Positions 1 through 7,916 of a DNA stretch of 64,000 nt are shown here, piece by piece. Made by a program: the position numbers and the translations under genes. Positions within the stretch are counted from its first letter, which is position 1; the number at the start of each line of letters is the position of its first letter. The stretch comes from Rhodospirillales bacterium (lineage in GTDB: Bacteria; Pseudomonadota; Alphaproteobacteria; Reyranellales; Reyranellaceae), in the NCBI GenBank assembly GCA_016185145.1, contig JACPOB010000107.1:1-64000 (forward strand), given 5' to 3'. A model generated the notes under the pieces. That model was given only the letters and a program-made list of their open reading frames with translations. It did not search any database and was not told the origin of the DNA.

Positions 1-678
1 CGTGCTGGAGCCGTCCTTGCCGGTGCCTTCCTCGCCGAAGCGGCTGCGCCAGTAGTCGGTGAACAGCGCGTCGAGCAGGTCGGGACGCTTGGCGAGGATC
101 GCGTTGTGGATCGCGGGCGTCGAGGCGAGCGTGCTGACGCCGCCCTTCATCGCCTGGCGCACGCACAACAGTCCCACCACGTCGGTGCGGTCGGTGTGGA
201 AGCGCAGGCCGCCGTTGGTCAGCGTGCGGGCGTAGGAGGAGAGGAAGGTGCCGCCCTTCTGGTCCTGGGTCTGGCCGTAGGTGCGGCCGACATGGGCGCC
301 CTCGTCGCGGATGGCGCGCATCAGCTCGCCGCTGCGGTTCTGGAACACCGGCGTGCCGAGATGCGTGCCCAGCCCGAAGTAGATCTTGCGCAGGTCGTTC
401 TCATCGTAGCGATCGACCGGGAAGCCGCGCAGCTTCATGATGCCGACGCCGTTTTCCAGCTCGTCGGCGATGTCGGCCAGCAGCCCGTCGAGGCCCGTCA
501 GCGGGAAATCCTTGCGCGTGATCTGCGACCATTCGAGGCCGGCCTTGTTCACGGCAGCGAGCGCGGCGTCGAGCGCGGCGGTGCCGGAAGCCGGGAAGTC
601 GCGGATCCAGCGCTTGGAATTCTTGATCTCTTCGCCGGTCCACACGCAGGGACCGGTGAGCGGGGTGCGGTTGGTCAT
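1..678 (-). CDS. TauD/TfdA-family dioxygenase, C-terminus cut by window edge
   Basis: The minus-strand frame is open from an ATG at 676-678 to the first base of the window, giving 226 codons that begin MTNRTPLTGPCVWTG. The stretch FHTDRTDVVGLL near residue 160 carries the HxD iron-binding motif of the TauD/TfdA Fe(II)/2-oxoglutarate dioxygenases, with the surrounding LRGFPV and TYGQTQDQKGGTF blocks typical of the family. The distal iron-binding His and the 2-oxoglutarate-binding Arg lie beyond the edge. The gene starts 7 bp after the stop of the LysR-type gene at 686-1294 on the same strand, so the two are probably co-transcribed. The substrate cannot be told from the sequence. Confidence 0.85.
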   Translation of the reverse strand, partial: MTNRTPLTGPCVWTGEEIKNSKRWIRDFPASGTAALDAALAAVNKAGLEWSQITRKDFPLTGLDGLLADIADELENGVGIMKLRGFPVDRYDENDLRKIYFGLGTHLGTPVFQNRSGELMRAIRDEGAHVGRTYGQTQDQKGGTFLSSYARTLTNGGLRFHTDRTDVVGLLCVRQAMKGGVSTLASTPAIHNAILAKRPDLLDALFTDYWRSRFGEEGTGKDGSST

Positions 679-685
679 GGCCGGA

Positions 686-1294
686 CTAATGAGCCTCCCG
701 GGCGGCGCGCGCAAGCAGCATCACCAGGGTCTTGTGCTGGTGGCACCCAGCGATGCCCGGCCGGGTGACCAGCACCGCGGGTAGCCGGCTGCGGTCGGTG
801 CCGGTCACGACCACGCGGTCGATATGCAGGCTGCCGCAGGCTTTGTCGGAGAGCCGCAGCAGGGCGTCGAGGCCGCCGTCCCTGGCAAGAAGATCCGGAT
901 CGTCCTCGACGCGCAAGGCGACGATTTCGGGCGTCTCCTTTCGCGAGATGAGCCGGCGCAGGACCGGGCATTCGGCCTGGTCGAGGGCCGGTGCGATGCC
1001 CAGCCGCAACTTTCGTCCTCGCAAGCCCGGGGCCGTTGCCTCGGTCGCCTCAGCGATCTCCTCGAAGGCGCGGCGGATCGCCGGCAGGTACTTCTTGCCC
1101 TCGGCCGTGAGCGCGATCGACCGCGCCGAGCGGTGGAAGAGCCGAGTGTCGAGCGCGGTCTCCAGGGTCTTCACGAGCTGGCTGACGGCGCTCGGCGTTA
1201 CGCAGAGTTCATCGGCGGCGCCGCGGAAACTCCTGTGCCGCGCCGCCGCTTCGAAGGCGCGCAATCCGTTGAGGGGTGGGAGTCGATAGGTCAT
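686..1294 (-). CDS. Short LysR-family transcriptional regulator, GcvA-like
   Basis: This 202-residue protein begins MTYRLPPLNGLRAFEAAARH, the usual opening of GcvA/AmpR-type LysR regulators. The N-terminal winged helix-turn-helix includes FRGAADELCVTPSAVSQLVK (residues about 21-40). I chose the ATG at 1292-1294 over one 17 codons upstream because family members start here. The effector domain is only about 110 residues, against roughly 200 in normal LysR proteins, so the second half of the periplasmic-binding-like fold is missing or highly reduced. It lies head to tail with the dioxygenase at 1-678 and is divergent from the ATC-hydrolase pair, which it may control from the 147-bp gap. Confidence 0.85.
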   Translation of the reverse strand: MTYRLPPLNGLRAFEAAARHRSFRGAADELCVTPSAVSQLVKTLETALDTRLFHRSARSIALTAEGKKYLPAIRRAFEEIAEATEATAPGLRGRKLRLGIAPALDQAECPVLRRLISRKETPEIVALRVEDDPDLLARDGGLDALLRLSDKACGSLHIDRVVVTGTDRSRLPAVLVTRPGIAGCHQHKTLVMLLARAAREAH

Positions 1295-1441
1295 CGCGGT
1301 CCTCCTCGCACCCCAGATTAGAAGCCGGGATGGCGGCGCGAGCATCAGGATTTCTATGCCTCGAGCAGCAGATCAGCTGATTTGTCCGCCGCCATGGCCG
1401 GCGCGATTGTCGCGGCGACGATGCCGTCCCAGGAGACCGCC

Positions 1442-1912
1442 ATGACCGACGAGATCGCGATCAGCCATCTGCAGCGGCGCAAGATCGAGGGCCGCGTGCT
1501 CATTCCCTTCATTGACGCCTGCCGCGAGAAATTCGGCGAGGGGCCGACTCGCGAGCTGGTCGTCGCCGCGATCCGGTCTCACGCCACGGCCGATGGCGCG
1601 CACTGGGCCGGGATGTTCGGCGCCGACATCGAGGGCCTGCGGCGTGTCGCCGAGGAATTGTGGGCGGGCGGCGGCGGCATGGATGTCGAGGTCATCGACC
1701 AGTCGGCCGATCGCCTCGACTTCAACGTGACGCGTTGCCGTTACGCCGAATTCTACAAGGAGCTCGGCCTCGCCGAACTCGGCTCCCTGATCCATTGCAG
1801 CCGGGACCATGCGATGGTCGAAGGCTTCAACGACGGGCTCGAGCTCGCGCGCAGCCAGACGATCATGGCCGGCGCCAGCTGCTGCGACTTCCGCTTCCGG
1901 AGGAAGGCATGA
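1442..1912 (+). CDS. L-2-amino-thiazoline-4-carboxylic acid hydrolase family protein, copy 1
   Basis: The 156-residue protein carries the family signature in its C-terminal half: RCRYAEFYKELGLAELG, then HCSRDHAMVEGFN and RSQTIMAGASCCDFRF. Characterised relatives (AtcB/AtcC type) hydrolyse L-2-amino-2-thiazoline-4-carboxylate to S- or N-carbamoyl-cysteine on the way to cysteine, but many family members are uncharacterised. The ATG at 1442, preceded by GGAG-like sequence, is preferred to one 20 codons upstream because MTDEIAISHLQRRKIEG matches the family start. It overlaps the next gene by 4 bases (ATGA) and is divergent from a LysR regulator, so the pair looks like a regulated two-gene operon. 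Confidence 0.85.
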   Translation: MTDEIAISHLQRRKIEGRVLIPFIDACREKFGEGPTRELVVAAIRSHATADGAHWAGMFGADIEGLRRVAEELWAGGGGMDVEVIDQSADRLDFNVTRCRYAEFYKELGLAELGSLIHCSRDHAMVEGFNDGLELARSQTIMAGASCCDFRFRRKA

Positions 1913-2409
1913 GCGGCCTGCTCGATGACTATCTGGTCGATCCCGAGGTCTCTCTCCTCGACAAGACGCGCATGCAGGCCCAGGTTCTGGTGCCGGTGTT
2001 GCGCGCCTTGCGGACCGAGCTGGGCAGGGAGCGTGCCGATGCCGTCGTGAAGCAGGCGTTACGCGACTGGTCCAGGCAGCTCTTCGCCGCGATCGCCGAC
2101 GGCATCGAGGGCGGCCCGCGGCGCAGATGGGCGGCCCTTCAAAAGGTCTTCGGCGAGGTCTCCGGCCGCGAGGTCGAATTCGAGATCGGGCGCCGCGACG
2201 AGGAGGCGCTCGACATCGACGTCACGCGCTGCCGCTTCGCCGAATTCTTCCGCGCGTTGGGCGAGCCCGAGCTCGGCGCGCTGCTGATCTGCGCCGCCGA
2301 TTTCGACATCGCGGCGGTCGGCGACGGTGCGGTGGACCTCGATCGCGCCCAGACGATCATGCAAGGCGCGCCAAGCTGCACCTTCCGCTACCGGTTCGCG
2401 CCGCGGTGA
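1909..2409 (+). CDS. L-2-amino-thiazoline-4-carboxylic acid hydrolase family protein, copy 2
   Basis: This 166-residue protein is a diverged paralogue of the preceding gene. It shares DVTRCRFAEFFRALGEPELGALL and RAQTIMQGAPSCTFRYR with it. The HCSRD block of copy 1 is replaced by ICAADFD, and the terminal CDF by CTF, so some of the conserved polar positions differ. The ATG lies inside the end of copy 1 (ATGA overlap), which suggests translational coupling. The pair may form a hetero-oligomer, or the second copy may have changed substrate. That is inference; the sequence shows only homology and coupling. Confidence 0.8.
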   Translation: MSGLLDDYLVDPEVSLLDKTRMQAQVLVPVLRALRTELGRERADAVVKQALRDWSRQLFAAIADGIEGGPRRRWAALQKVFGEVSGREVEFEIGRRDEEALDIDVTRCRFAEFFRALGEPELGALLICAADFDIAAVGDGAVDLDRAQTIMQGAPSCTFRYRFAPR

Positions 2410-2971
2410 GTCACGGCTTGTCACCCCGGGCGGAGCGCCTGGCCTGAGCGAAGCCGAAGGGAGCGGCCTTTGGCCGTTGAAAGCAGTGCTGGCATCCGGG
2501 TCCAGCGACACAACGAATGGCATGCTCGCCGGTTCGACCCGCCAGATAGGGGCCTGCTATGGCACGCAAAAATTCGCGAAAACGAAAATTGGCGATATTG
2601 ACCATAGTTCTTGCCTGATTGGCACTTAAGTTATATTGTCGGGTCCCGTTGCGTTGCTTACCCGCGTTCCCGCTCTATTCATCGTTGATCCGATCGTGTG
2701 CCAGACCGCTCCTGCCCGGGAGCCGGTCATCCCGTCCTGCATTCAGCCGGACGGGAGCGATGATCTTCCGAAAGGGGTGCAGTCCAGCGGAGGGCCTGCA
2801 GAAAATGCATAAAATGCAGAAAATCCAAAAGCGGCATGAATTCAATGGTTTGGCGGACATCGGCCGACCTGCCAAAAATATGCAAAAAATGCAGAAATTC
2901 ACGAGCGAGGCGACTGCAGTGCATGCGCCGCTCGGCAAGACCCCGAGAGGTGCTGCACGCGTGACGAGACA
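2410..2971. other. 562-bp gene-free stretch with A-rich repeats and a possible leader
   Basis: I see no convincing gene here. The stretch holds a TATATT box at 2632-2637, a 23-bp block at 2671-2693 that is nearly repeated at 8412-8434, a short hairpin with arms TCCCGTCC/GGACGGGA near 2730-2757, and two A-rich direct repeats around 2807-2834 and 2871-2902 built from AAAATGCA and ATGCAGAAA units. Open frames across the A-rich part translate to MQKMQK or FCIFCIF strings and look accidental. Base composition is clearly lower in GC than the flanks. Confidence 0.6.
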
Positions 2972-3451
2972 TCAGCGCAACGCCTTGCGCATGTTGATCG
3001 AGGTCGGATGGTCGAAGCCCTCGTGCGCCTCGCGCGAGGTCTCGACATAACCCATCGACGAGAACAGCTGCTGGTTCTCGACCAGCACGACGCGAACGCC
3101 CAGCCGGACGCCGGCGAGCTCGCGGCGCCGCGCCTCGTCCTCGACCGCCTCGACCAGGCGGCGGGCGATGCCTTCGCCGCGCGCCGCGGGCACGACCGAG
3201 AGGCGGCCGAAATAGAGATCGTCCTCCTCCAGCTTCACCATGACACAGCCGATCATGCGACCGTTCCGCTCCGCGACGATGGCGCCGGACTCGCGCGCCA
3301 GCTCGGCGGCGATGCCCTCGGCGGTCTCGCGGAAGGCGCCGGACTCGGGTTCGAGCTTGCCGCGATACTGCTCGAAGGAGGCGGCGATGGTGGCGGCGAT
3401 GGCCGCTGCGTCGGCGGCCGTCGCGGCGCGCAGGACAAGGGTGTTGCTCAT
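2972..3451 (-). CDS. GNAT-family N-acetyltransferase
   Basis: The protein has 159 residues, a normal size for a single GNAT domain. It opens with LVLRAATAADAAAIAATIAASF, the first strand and helix of the fold. Residues about 82-100 (FGRLSVVPAARGEGIARRLVEAVE) contain the acetyl-CoA-binding R-x-x-G-x-G/A loop as RGEGIA with its preceding V-x-P strand. NQQLFSSMGYVE is the usual C-terminal block. The acceptor substrate is unknown. It is transcribed away from the dioxygenase at 3500, leaving a 48-bp gap that must hold both promoters. Confidence 0.9.
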   Translation of the reverse strand: MSNTLVLRAATAADAAAIAATIAASFEQYRGKLEPESGAFRETAEGIAAELARESGAIVAERNGRMIGCVMVKLEEDDLYFGRLSVVPAARGEGIARRLVEAVEDEARRRELAGVRLGVRVVLVENQQLFSSMGYVETSREAHEGFDHPTSINMRKALR

Positions 3452-3499
3452 GGTCGTTCTCGCGTAGGCTTGCTCGCCGTATTAGGTGGGGAAAAGCCA

Positions 3500-4333
3500 A
3501 TGGGTTACCAGACCATCGAGGTGCGAAAGCTCACACCCGCGATCGGCGCTGAGATCTTCGGCGTCGATCTCGCCCGGCCGCTCGGCAATCAGGTCTTCCA
3601 GGAGATCCATGACGCATTGATGGACAATCTGGTGATCTTTTTCCGCGACCAGGAGCTGACGCACGAGCAGCACAAGGCGTTCGGCCGCCGCTTCGGCGAG
3701 CTGCATATCCATCCGACGTCGATCCGCACCGAGCAGGAGCATCCCGAGATCCTGGTCATCAAGGCCGACGAGCATTCCAAGTTCGTGGCCGGCGAGGAAT
3801 GGCACTCCGACGTCTCGTGCGATCCCGAGCCGCCGATGGGCAGCATCCTCTACATGAAGCAGCTGCCGCCGGACGGCGGCGGCAACACGCTGTTCGCCAA
3901 CATGTACCGCGCCTACGACACGCTCTCGGCCCCGATCCAGCGCCTGTGCGAGGGGCTGATCGCCGTCCATGACGGCGCGCAGGTCTATGGCGGACGCTTC
4001 GGCCAGAAGCCGAAGGAGGGCGGCTTCCCGAGGAACGAGCATCCGGTGGTGCGCACGCATCCGGTGACCGGCCGCAAGGCGCTGTACGTCAACCGCAACT
4101 TCACGACGCACATCGTCGGCCTGCGCAAGAGCGAAAGCGATGCGCTGCTGGAGATGCTCTATCGCCACAGCGAGACGCCGGAGTTTCAGTGCCGCTTCGC
4201 CTGGCAACCCAACTCGATCGCCTTCTGGGACAATCGAGCCGCCATGCATCACGCGATGTGGGACTACTTCCCGCACAAGCGGCTGGGCTACCGCGTGACT
4301 GTCAAAGGCGACAAGCCGTTTTATCGCGCATAG
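3500..4333 (+). CDS. TauD/TfdA-family Fe(II)/2-oxoglutarate dioxygenase
   Basis: This full-length 277-residue enzyme begins MGYQTIEVRKLTPAIGAEIFGVDL, the standard opening of taurine/2,4-D dioxygenases. The first two iron ligands are in EEWHSDVSCDPEPP (residues about 93-105), and the distal His is in RAAMHHAMWDYFPH near residue 256. The family couples oxidative decarboxylation of 2-oxoglutarate to hydroxylation of a substrate such as taurine, sulfonates or aryloxyalkanoates; the actual substrate is open. It heads a co-directional run with an Fe-dependent alcohol dehydrogenase 8 bp downstream, an SDR and an HCCA-isomerase-like protein. This layout suggests a catabolic operon. Confidence 0.9.
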   Translation: MGYQTIEVRKLTPAIGAEIFGVDLARPLGNQVFQEIHDALMDNLVIFFRDQELTHEQHKAFGRRFGELHIHPTSIRTEQEHPEILVIKADEHSKFVAGEEWHSDVSCDPEPPMGSILYMKQLPPDGGGNTLFANMYRAYDTLSAPIQRLCEGLIAVHDGAQVYGGRFGQKPKEGGFPRNEHPVVRTHPVTGRKALYVNRNFTTHIVGLRKSESDALLEMLYRHSETPEFQCRFAWQPNSIAFWDNRAAMHHAMWDYFPHKRLGYRVTVKGDKPFYRA

Positions 4334-4341
4334 GGAAAGAC

Positions 4342-5490
4342 ATGGCGCTCATCACATATCTTACGCGCATCCAGTTCGATTTCGGGGCGCTGAAGCTTCT
4401 GGAAGCCGAGCTGCGGCTTCTCGGCATCCGCCGGCCACTGATCGTGACCGACAAGGGCGTGATCGCGGCGGGGCTGTGGGCCAAGGTCAAGGAGCAGCTT
4501 CCGGGCAACATGCCGATCACGATCTATGACGGCACGCCGGAGAATCCGACGGAAGCCGCGATGCGCGATGCGTTGAAGATCTACAAGGAAGAAGGCTGCG
4601 ACGGCATCGTCGCCATCGGCGGCGGATCGCCCATGGACCTCGCCAAGGCGGTCGGCCTGATGGCGACCCATCCCGGTCCCTCGCTGCAGCCCTATTCCTT
4701 CGTCGAGGGCGGCGCCGGCAAGATCACCGCGGCAGTGGCGCCGATCGTCGCCATTCCCACGACGTCGGGCACCGGCAGCGAGGTCAGCCGCGGCGGCGTC
4801 ATCATCATGGATTCCGGCCGCAAGCTCGCCATCGGTAGCCCGCACCTGATCCCTCGGCTGGCGCTGATCGATCCCGAGCTCACCATCGGCCTGCCGCCGC
4901 ATCTGACGGCCGGCACCGGCATGGACGCCTTCACCCACAACATCGAATGCTTCCTGTCGAACGCCGTGAATCCGCCGGCCGATTCGATCGCGCTCGATGG
5001 ATTGGAGAAGGCCTGGACCTATGTCGAGCGGGCGACCAAGGACGGCTCGGACCGCGAGGCGCGCTACAACATGGCGATGGCCGCCATGGAGGGTGCGATG
5101 GTGTTCCAGAAGGGCCTGGGCGCGGTGCACGCGCTCAGCCATCCGACCGGCGGCCTCAAGGGCTATCGCCTGCATCACGGCACGCTGAACGCGGTCTATC
5201 TGCCGGCGGTCCTGCGCTTCAACGAGCCGGCGGTCGGCGAGAAATATCGGAAGGTCGCGCAGGTCATGGGCCTGCCGGCGAGCGAAGCCAACGCGGCAGG
5301 CGTGGCCAACGCCGTCGCCGCGCTCAATGCGCGACTCGGTATTCCCAAGGGTCTCGGCGCGATGGGGCTGGCGCAGGACACCGTCGAGAAGATCGCCGAC
5401 GGCGCCCTCGGCGATCACTGCCACCAGTCGACACCGCGCCAGCCGTCCAAGGCTGAGTACGTGCAGCTGATCGAGGAGAGCTGGGGTTGA
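4342..5490 (+). CDS. Iron-containing (group III) alcohol dehydrogenase
   Basis: The 382-residue protein has the family layout: an N-terminal nucleotide-binding half with IVAIGGGSPMDLAKAVGLM (about residues 92-110) and TTSGTGSEVS, then an all-helical metal-binding half with GTGMDAFTHNIECFLS and AVHALSHPTGGLKGYRLHHGTLNAV, which supply the Asp/His metal ligands. It should oxidise an alcohol or reduce an aldehyde with NAD(P). The ATG at 4342 lies 8 bp after the dioxygenase stop and is preceded by AGGGAAAGA. The downstream SDR follows after a family A palindrome. Confidence 0.92.
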   Translation: MALITYLTRIQFDFGALKLLEAELRLLGIRRPLIVTDKGVIAAGLWAKVKEQLPGNMPITIYDGTPENPTEAAMRDALKIYKEEGCDGIVAIGGGSPMDLAKAVGLMATHPGPSLQPYSFVEGGAGKITAAVAPIVAIPTTSGTGSEVSRGGVIIMDSGRKLAIGSPHLIPRLALIDPELTIGLPPHLTAGTGMDAFTHNIECFLSNAVNPPADSIALDGLEKAWTYVERATKDGSDREARYNMAMAAMEGAMVFQKGLGAVHALSHPTGGLKGYRLHHGTLNAVYLPAVLRFNEPAVGEKYRKVAQVMGLPASEANAAGVANAVAALNARLGIPKGLGAMGLAQDTVEKIADGALGDHCHQSTPRQPSKAEYVQLIEESWG

Positions 5491-5493
5491 GTC

Positions 5494-5556
5494 TTCCGGA
5501 CCGCGCGCCTCCAGCGCGCGCCAGATCATGAGCGCGGCGGAGGCGCGCGGTCCGAA
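5494..5556. repeat. Family A palindromic element (GGACCGCG arms), copy 1
   Basis: The arms at 5494-5512 and 5539-5556 pair as TTC-GGACCGCGCGCCTCC with GGAGGCGCGCGGTCCGAA, with one extra C on the left, around a centre holding ATCATGAG. The right arm ends on the first base of the SDR start codon. The same GGACCGCG arm recurs at 12468, 31153, 33061 and 59705. Confidence 0.85.
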
Positions 5557-6347
5557 TGAAAGTGAAGGACAAGGTCTGCGTCGTCACTGGCGCCGCTGGC
5601 GGCATCGGCGAGGCGATTGCGCGGCGCTACGCCAAGGAAGGCGCCAAGGGCGTGGTCGTTGCCGACCGCGATGCCGATCGGCTGAAGGCGGTGGCCGACG
5701 CCATCAAGGGCATCGCCGTCGCCTGCGACGTCGCCAAGGAGAGCGACATAAAGAGGCTGATCGCGGAAGCGCAGCGGCACTACGGCCCGGTCGACATCTT
5801 CTTCTCCAACGCCGGCATCGGCCGCGGCGGCCATGAGGACGCGACCGACAAGGACTGGGCCGACAGCTGGGCCATCCATGTCATGAGCCACGTCTACGCT
5901 GCGCGCGCCCTGGTGCCGGCCATGCTCGAGCGCAAGTCGGGCTATCTCCTGAACACCGCCAGCGCGGCGGGCCTGCTGGCCTCGATGGGGTCGGCGCCCT
6001 ACGGCGTCACCAAGCACGCGGCCGTGGCGCTGGCCGAGCATCTTTCCATCCAGTACGGCGATCGCGGCGTCTCGGTCTCGGTGCTCTGCCCGCAGGCCGT
6101 CGACACCAACATGCTGCGCATGGCGGGCGCAGGCGCGGCCTCGGTCGACGGCGTGCTTAACACCGATGCCGTCGCCCAGACCGTGATCGAGGCGATGGAC
6201 GAGGAGCGCTTCCTCATCCTGCCGCACCCCGAGGTGAAGGAGTACATGGCGCGCAAGCTCGATCGCGACCGCTGGCTGCGCGGCATGCGCCGCCTGCGCG
6301 ACAAGACCGGCGAAGGCCAGGATCGGGGTAGGGGCCGCCGCGCATGA
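5556..6347 (+). CDS. SDR-family NAD(P)-dependent oxidoreductase
   Basis: The 263-residue protein has the classical short-chain dehydrogenase motifs: TGAAGGIGEAIA for cofactor binding (residues 11-22), NAG at about 88-90, a Ser in LLNTASAAG and YGVTK as the catalytic Tyr/Lys pair. The acidic residue after the second strand (VADRDADRL) favours NAD(H). Its start codon abuts the right arm of a family A palindrome. The only Shine-Dalgarno-like GGAGG upstream (5539-5543) is inside that arm, about 12 bases from the ATG. The stop overlaps the start of the next gene by 4 bases. The substrate is unknown. Confidence 0.9.
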   Translation: MKVKDKVCVVTGAAGGIGEAIARRYAKEGAKGVVVADRDADRLKAVADAIKGIAVACDVAKESDIKRLIAEAQRHYGPVDIFFSNAGIGRGGHEDATDKDWADSWAIHVMSHVYAARALVPAMLERKSGYLLNTASAAGLLASMGSAPYGVTKHAAVALAEHLSIQYGDRGVSVSVLCPQAVDTNMLRMAGAGAASVDGVLNTDAVAQTVIEAMDEERFLILPHPEVKEYMARKLDRDRWLRGMRRLRDKTGEGQDRGRGRRA

Positions 6348-6931
6348 GGAAGAAGGTCGATCTCTGGCTCGACCTGCGTAGCCCATATTCCTTCCTCGCG
6401 AAGGACCCTGCGTACGAGCTCGAGCGCGAGTTCGAGGCCGAGCTTCAGCTGCGGCCGTTCGGCCTCGACATCATGGGCACGGTCGACCTCAACGATCCCG
6501 AGGCCGTGGCGCGCGGCATGCGCCGGATAAAATATCTCTATGCCGATGCCCGCCGCTTCGCCAACCCGCGCGGCATCACCCTGCTGGGCCCGAAGAAGAT
6601 CTTCGACCAGACGCTGGTCCATCTCGCCTGGCTCTATGCCGACAAGAGCGGCCACGGCCGTTCGGTGATCGACCTCGCCTATCCGCGCTTCTTCAAGCGC
6701 AAGCTCGACTACGAAGACCGCGCCGCGGTCATGGGCCTGCTGACCGATGCCGGCGTCGATACCGCGGGCTTCGACGCCTTTGCCGAGGGCGAGGGCCCGG
6801 CAGAGCTGAAGCGTCATCAGCAGGAAGCCGAGCAGCAGGGCGTGTTCGCCGTGCCGACCTTCGTCGTCGACGGCGAGCTGTTCTGGGGTCAGGACCGCAT
6901 CGACTTCGTGCGCGCCAAGCTCGGCGCCTGA
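6344..6931 (+). CDS. 2-hydroxychromene-2-carboxylate isomerase / DsbA-family protein
   Basis: The 195-residue protein starts KKVDLWLDLRSPYSFLAKDPAYELE and ends GVFAVPTFVVDGELFWGQDRIDFVRAKL, which are the two ends of the thioredoxin-fold HCCA isomerase/DsbA family. The Ser in RSPYSF stands where DsbA has its first active-site Cys, as in glutathione-dependent isomerases. Members isomerise hydroxychromene carboxylates in naphthalene breakdown, but many have other glutathione-linked roles. It overlaps the SDR stop (ATGA) and closes the 3500-6931 run. Confidence 0.88.
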   Translation: MRKKVDLWLDLRSPYSFLAKDPAYELEREFEAELQLRPFGLDIMGTVDLNDPEAVARGMRRIKYLYADARRFANPRGITLLGPKKIFDQTLVHLAWLYADKSGHGRSVIDLAYPRFFKRKLDYEDRAAVMGLLTDAGVDTAGFDAFAEGEGPAELKRHQQEAEQQGVFAVPTFVVDGELFWGQDRIDFVRAKLGA

Positions 6932-7122
6932 TCAGGCGAGAGGGCCGACTCGATGTTCCTGGCCCTGCAGGCTCTCTTTGATTGACGGACTGGCGAGGAT
7001 CGACCAAGGTTCGCGCCTCATGAAGCGACAGACCCTTCGACTTAAGCGCTGATCCCGCTCCGGCCCTCCCGGACCGCGGATCGCCTGTCGTCGTGTCCGG
7101 TTCGTCTCGAGAAGTCGCTTCA

Positions 7123-7884
7123 ATGATCCCCTACATAACGTCCTTGTTCGCCGGTGTCGGTCTGTGGACTGCAATCGGCGTCACCCTGATCGCCGGCCTG
7201 ATGCGCGGCTTCGCCGGTTTCGGCTCGGCCATGCTGATGGCGCCGATCTTCGCCATCCTGTTCGGCTCGGCCGAGATGGTGGTGACCGTGGTGGCGATCG
7301 AGCTGGTGGTTTCCCTGCAGCTCTTCCCGCAGGTCCGCCGGCACGCCGACTGGAAGGTGCTGACGCCCATGAGCATTGCCGCCTGTGCCGCGATGCCGCT
7401 CGGCGTCTGGCTGCTGGCGAGCGTCGACAAGAACACCATCGTGACGGCAGTGTCGGCCGTCATCGTGGCCTTCGTCGTGCTGATGTGGACCGGCTGGAAA
7501 TACACCGGCCGCCGTTCGACGGCGGCCACCGTCGCGGTCGGCGCGGTGTCGGGCGCCATGATGGCCACCACCAGCGTCGGCGGGCCGCCGGTGCTGCTCT
7601 ACCTGCTGTCGGGCAACGATCCGCCGCAGGTCAACCGGGCCAACATCGTCACCTACTATTTCCTGACGCAGTTCCTGCTGATCGTGATCGTGCTGGCGAC
7701 GGGGGTCGCGGGCGTCGATGCGCTGGCCCGCGCCGTGGTCCTGTTCCCGGTCATGGTGGTGGGCGCATGGGTGGGCGGGCGGGCCTTCCATGGCCTGGCG
7801 AGCGAGCGGCTCTATCGCAACGTGGCGCTCGCCATCCTGTTCGCCACCGGCCTGTTCGGCCTGCTGCGCGGCTGGCTGTTCTGA
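7123..7884 (+). CDS. TSUP-family permease (TauE/SafE)
   Basis: The 253-residue protein is almost entirely hydrophobic, with about eight predicted membrane segments. It has the duplicated TauE/SafE pattern: MRGFAGFGSAMLMAPIFAILFG in the first half and GAVSGAMMATTSVGGPPVLLYLL with NRANIVTYYFL in the second. The family moves sulfite, sulfoacetate, sulfolactate or other organic anions across the inner membrane. The ATG at 7123 is preferred to one 10 codons upstream because the first helix begins just after it. No partner gene for a sulfonate pathway is next to it, so the substrate is open. Confidence 0.9.
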   Translation: MIPYITSLFAGVGLWTAIGVTLIAGLMRGFAGFGSAMLMAPIFAILFGSAEMVVTVVAIELVVSLQLFPQVRRHADWKVLTPMSIAACAAMPLGVWLLASVDKNTIVTAVSAVIVAFVVLMWTGWKYTGRRSTAATVAVGAVSGAMMATTSVGGPPVLLYLLSGNDPPQVNRANIVTYYFLTQFLLIVIVLATGVAGVDALARAVVLFPVMVVGAWVGGRAFHGLASERLYRNVALAILFATGLFGLLRGWLF

Positions 7885-7916
7885 TATCATCGGCCTGCCC
7901 TGGAGGAGGAGTTTCC

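Noticed and set aside
2619-3050. Plus- and minus-strand frames over the A-rich repeats (products with MQKMQK or FCIFCIF strings)
   Set aside because: The translations are only the direct repeats read in frame. There is no ribosome site or conserved domain.
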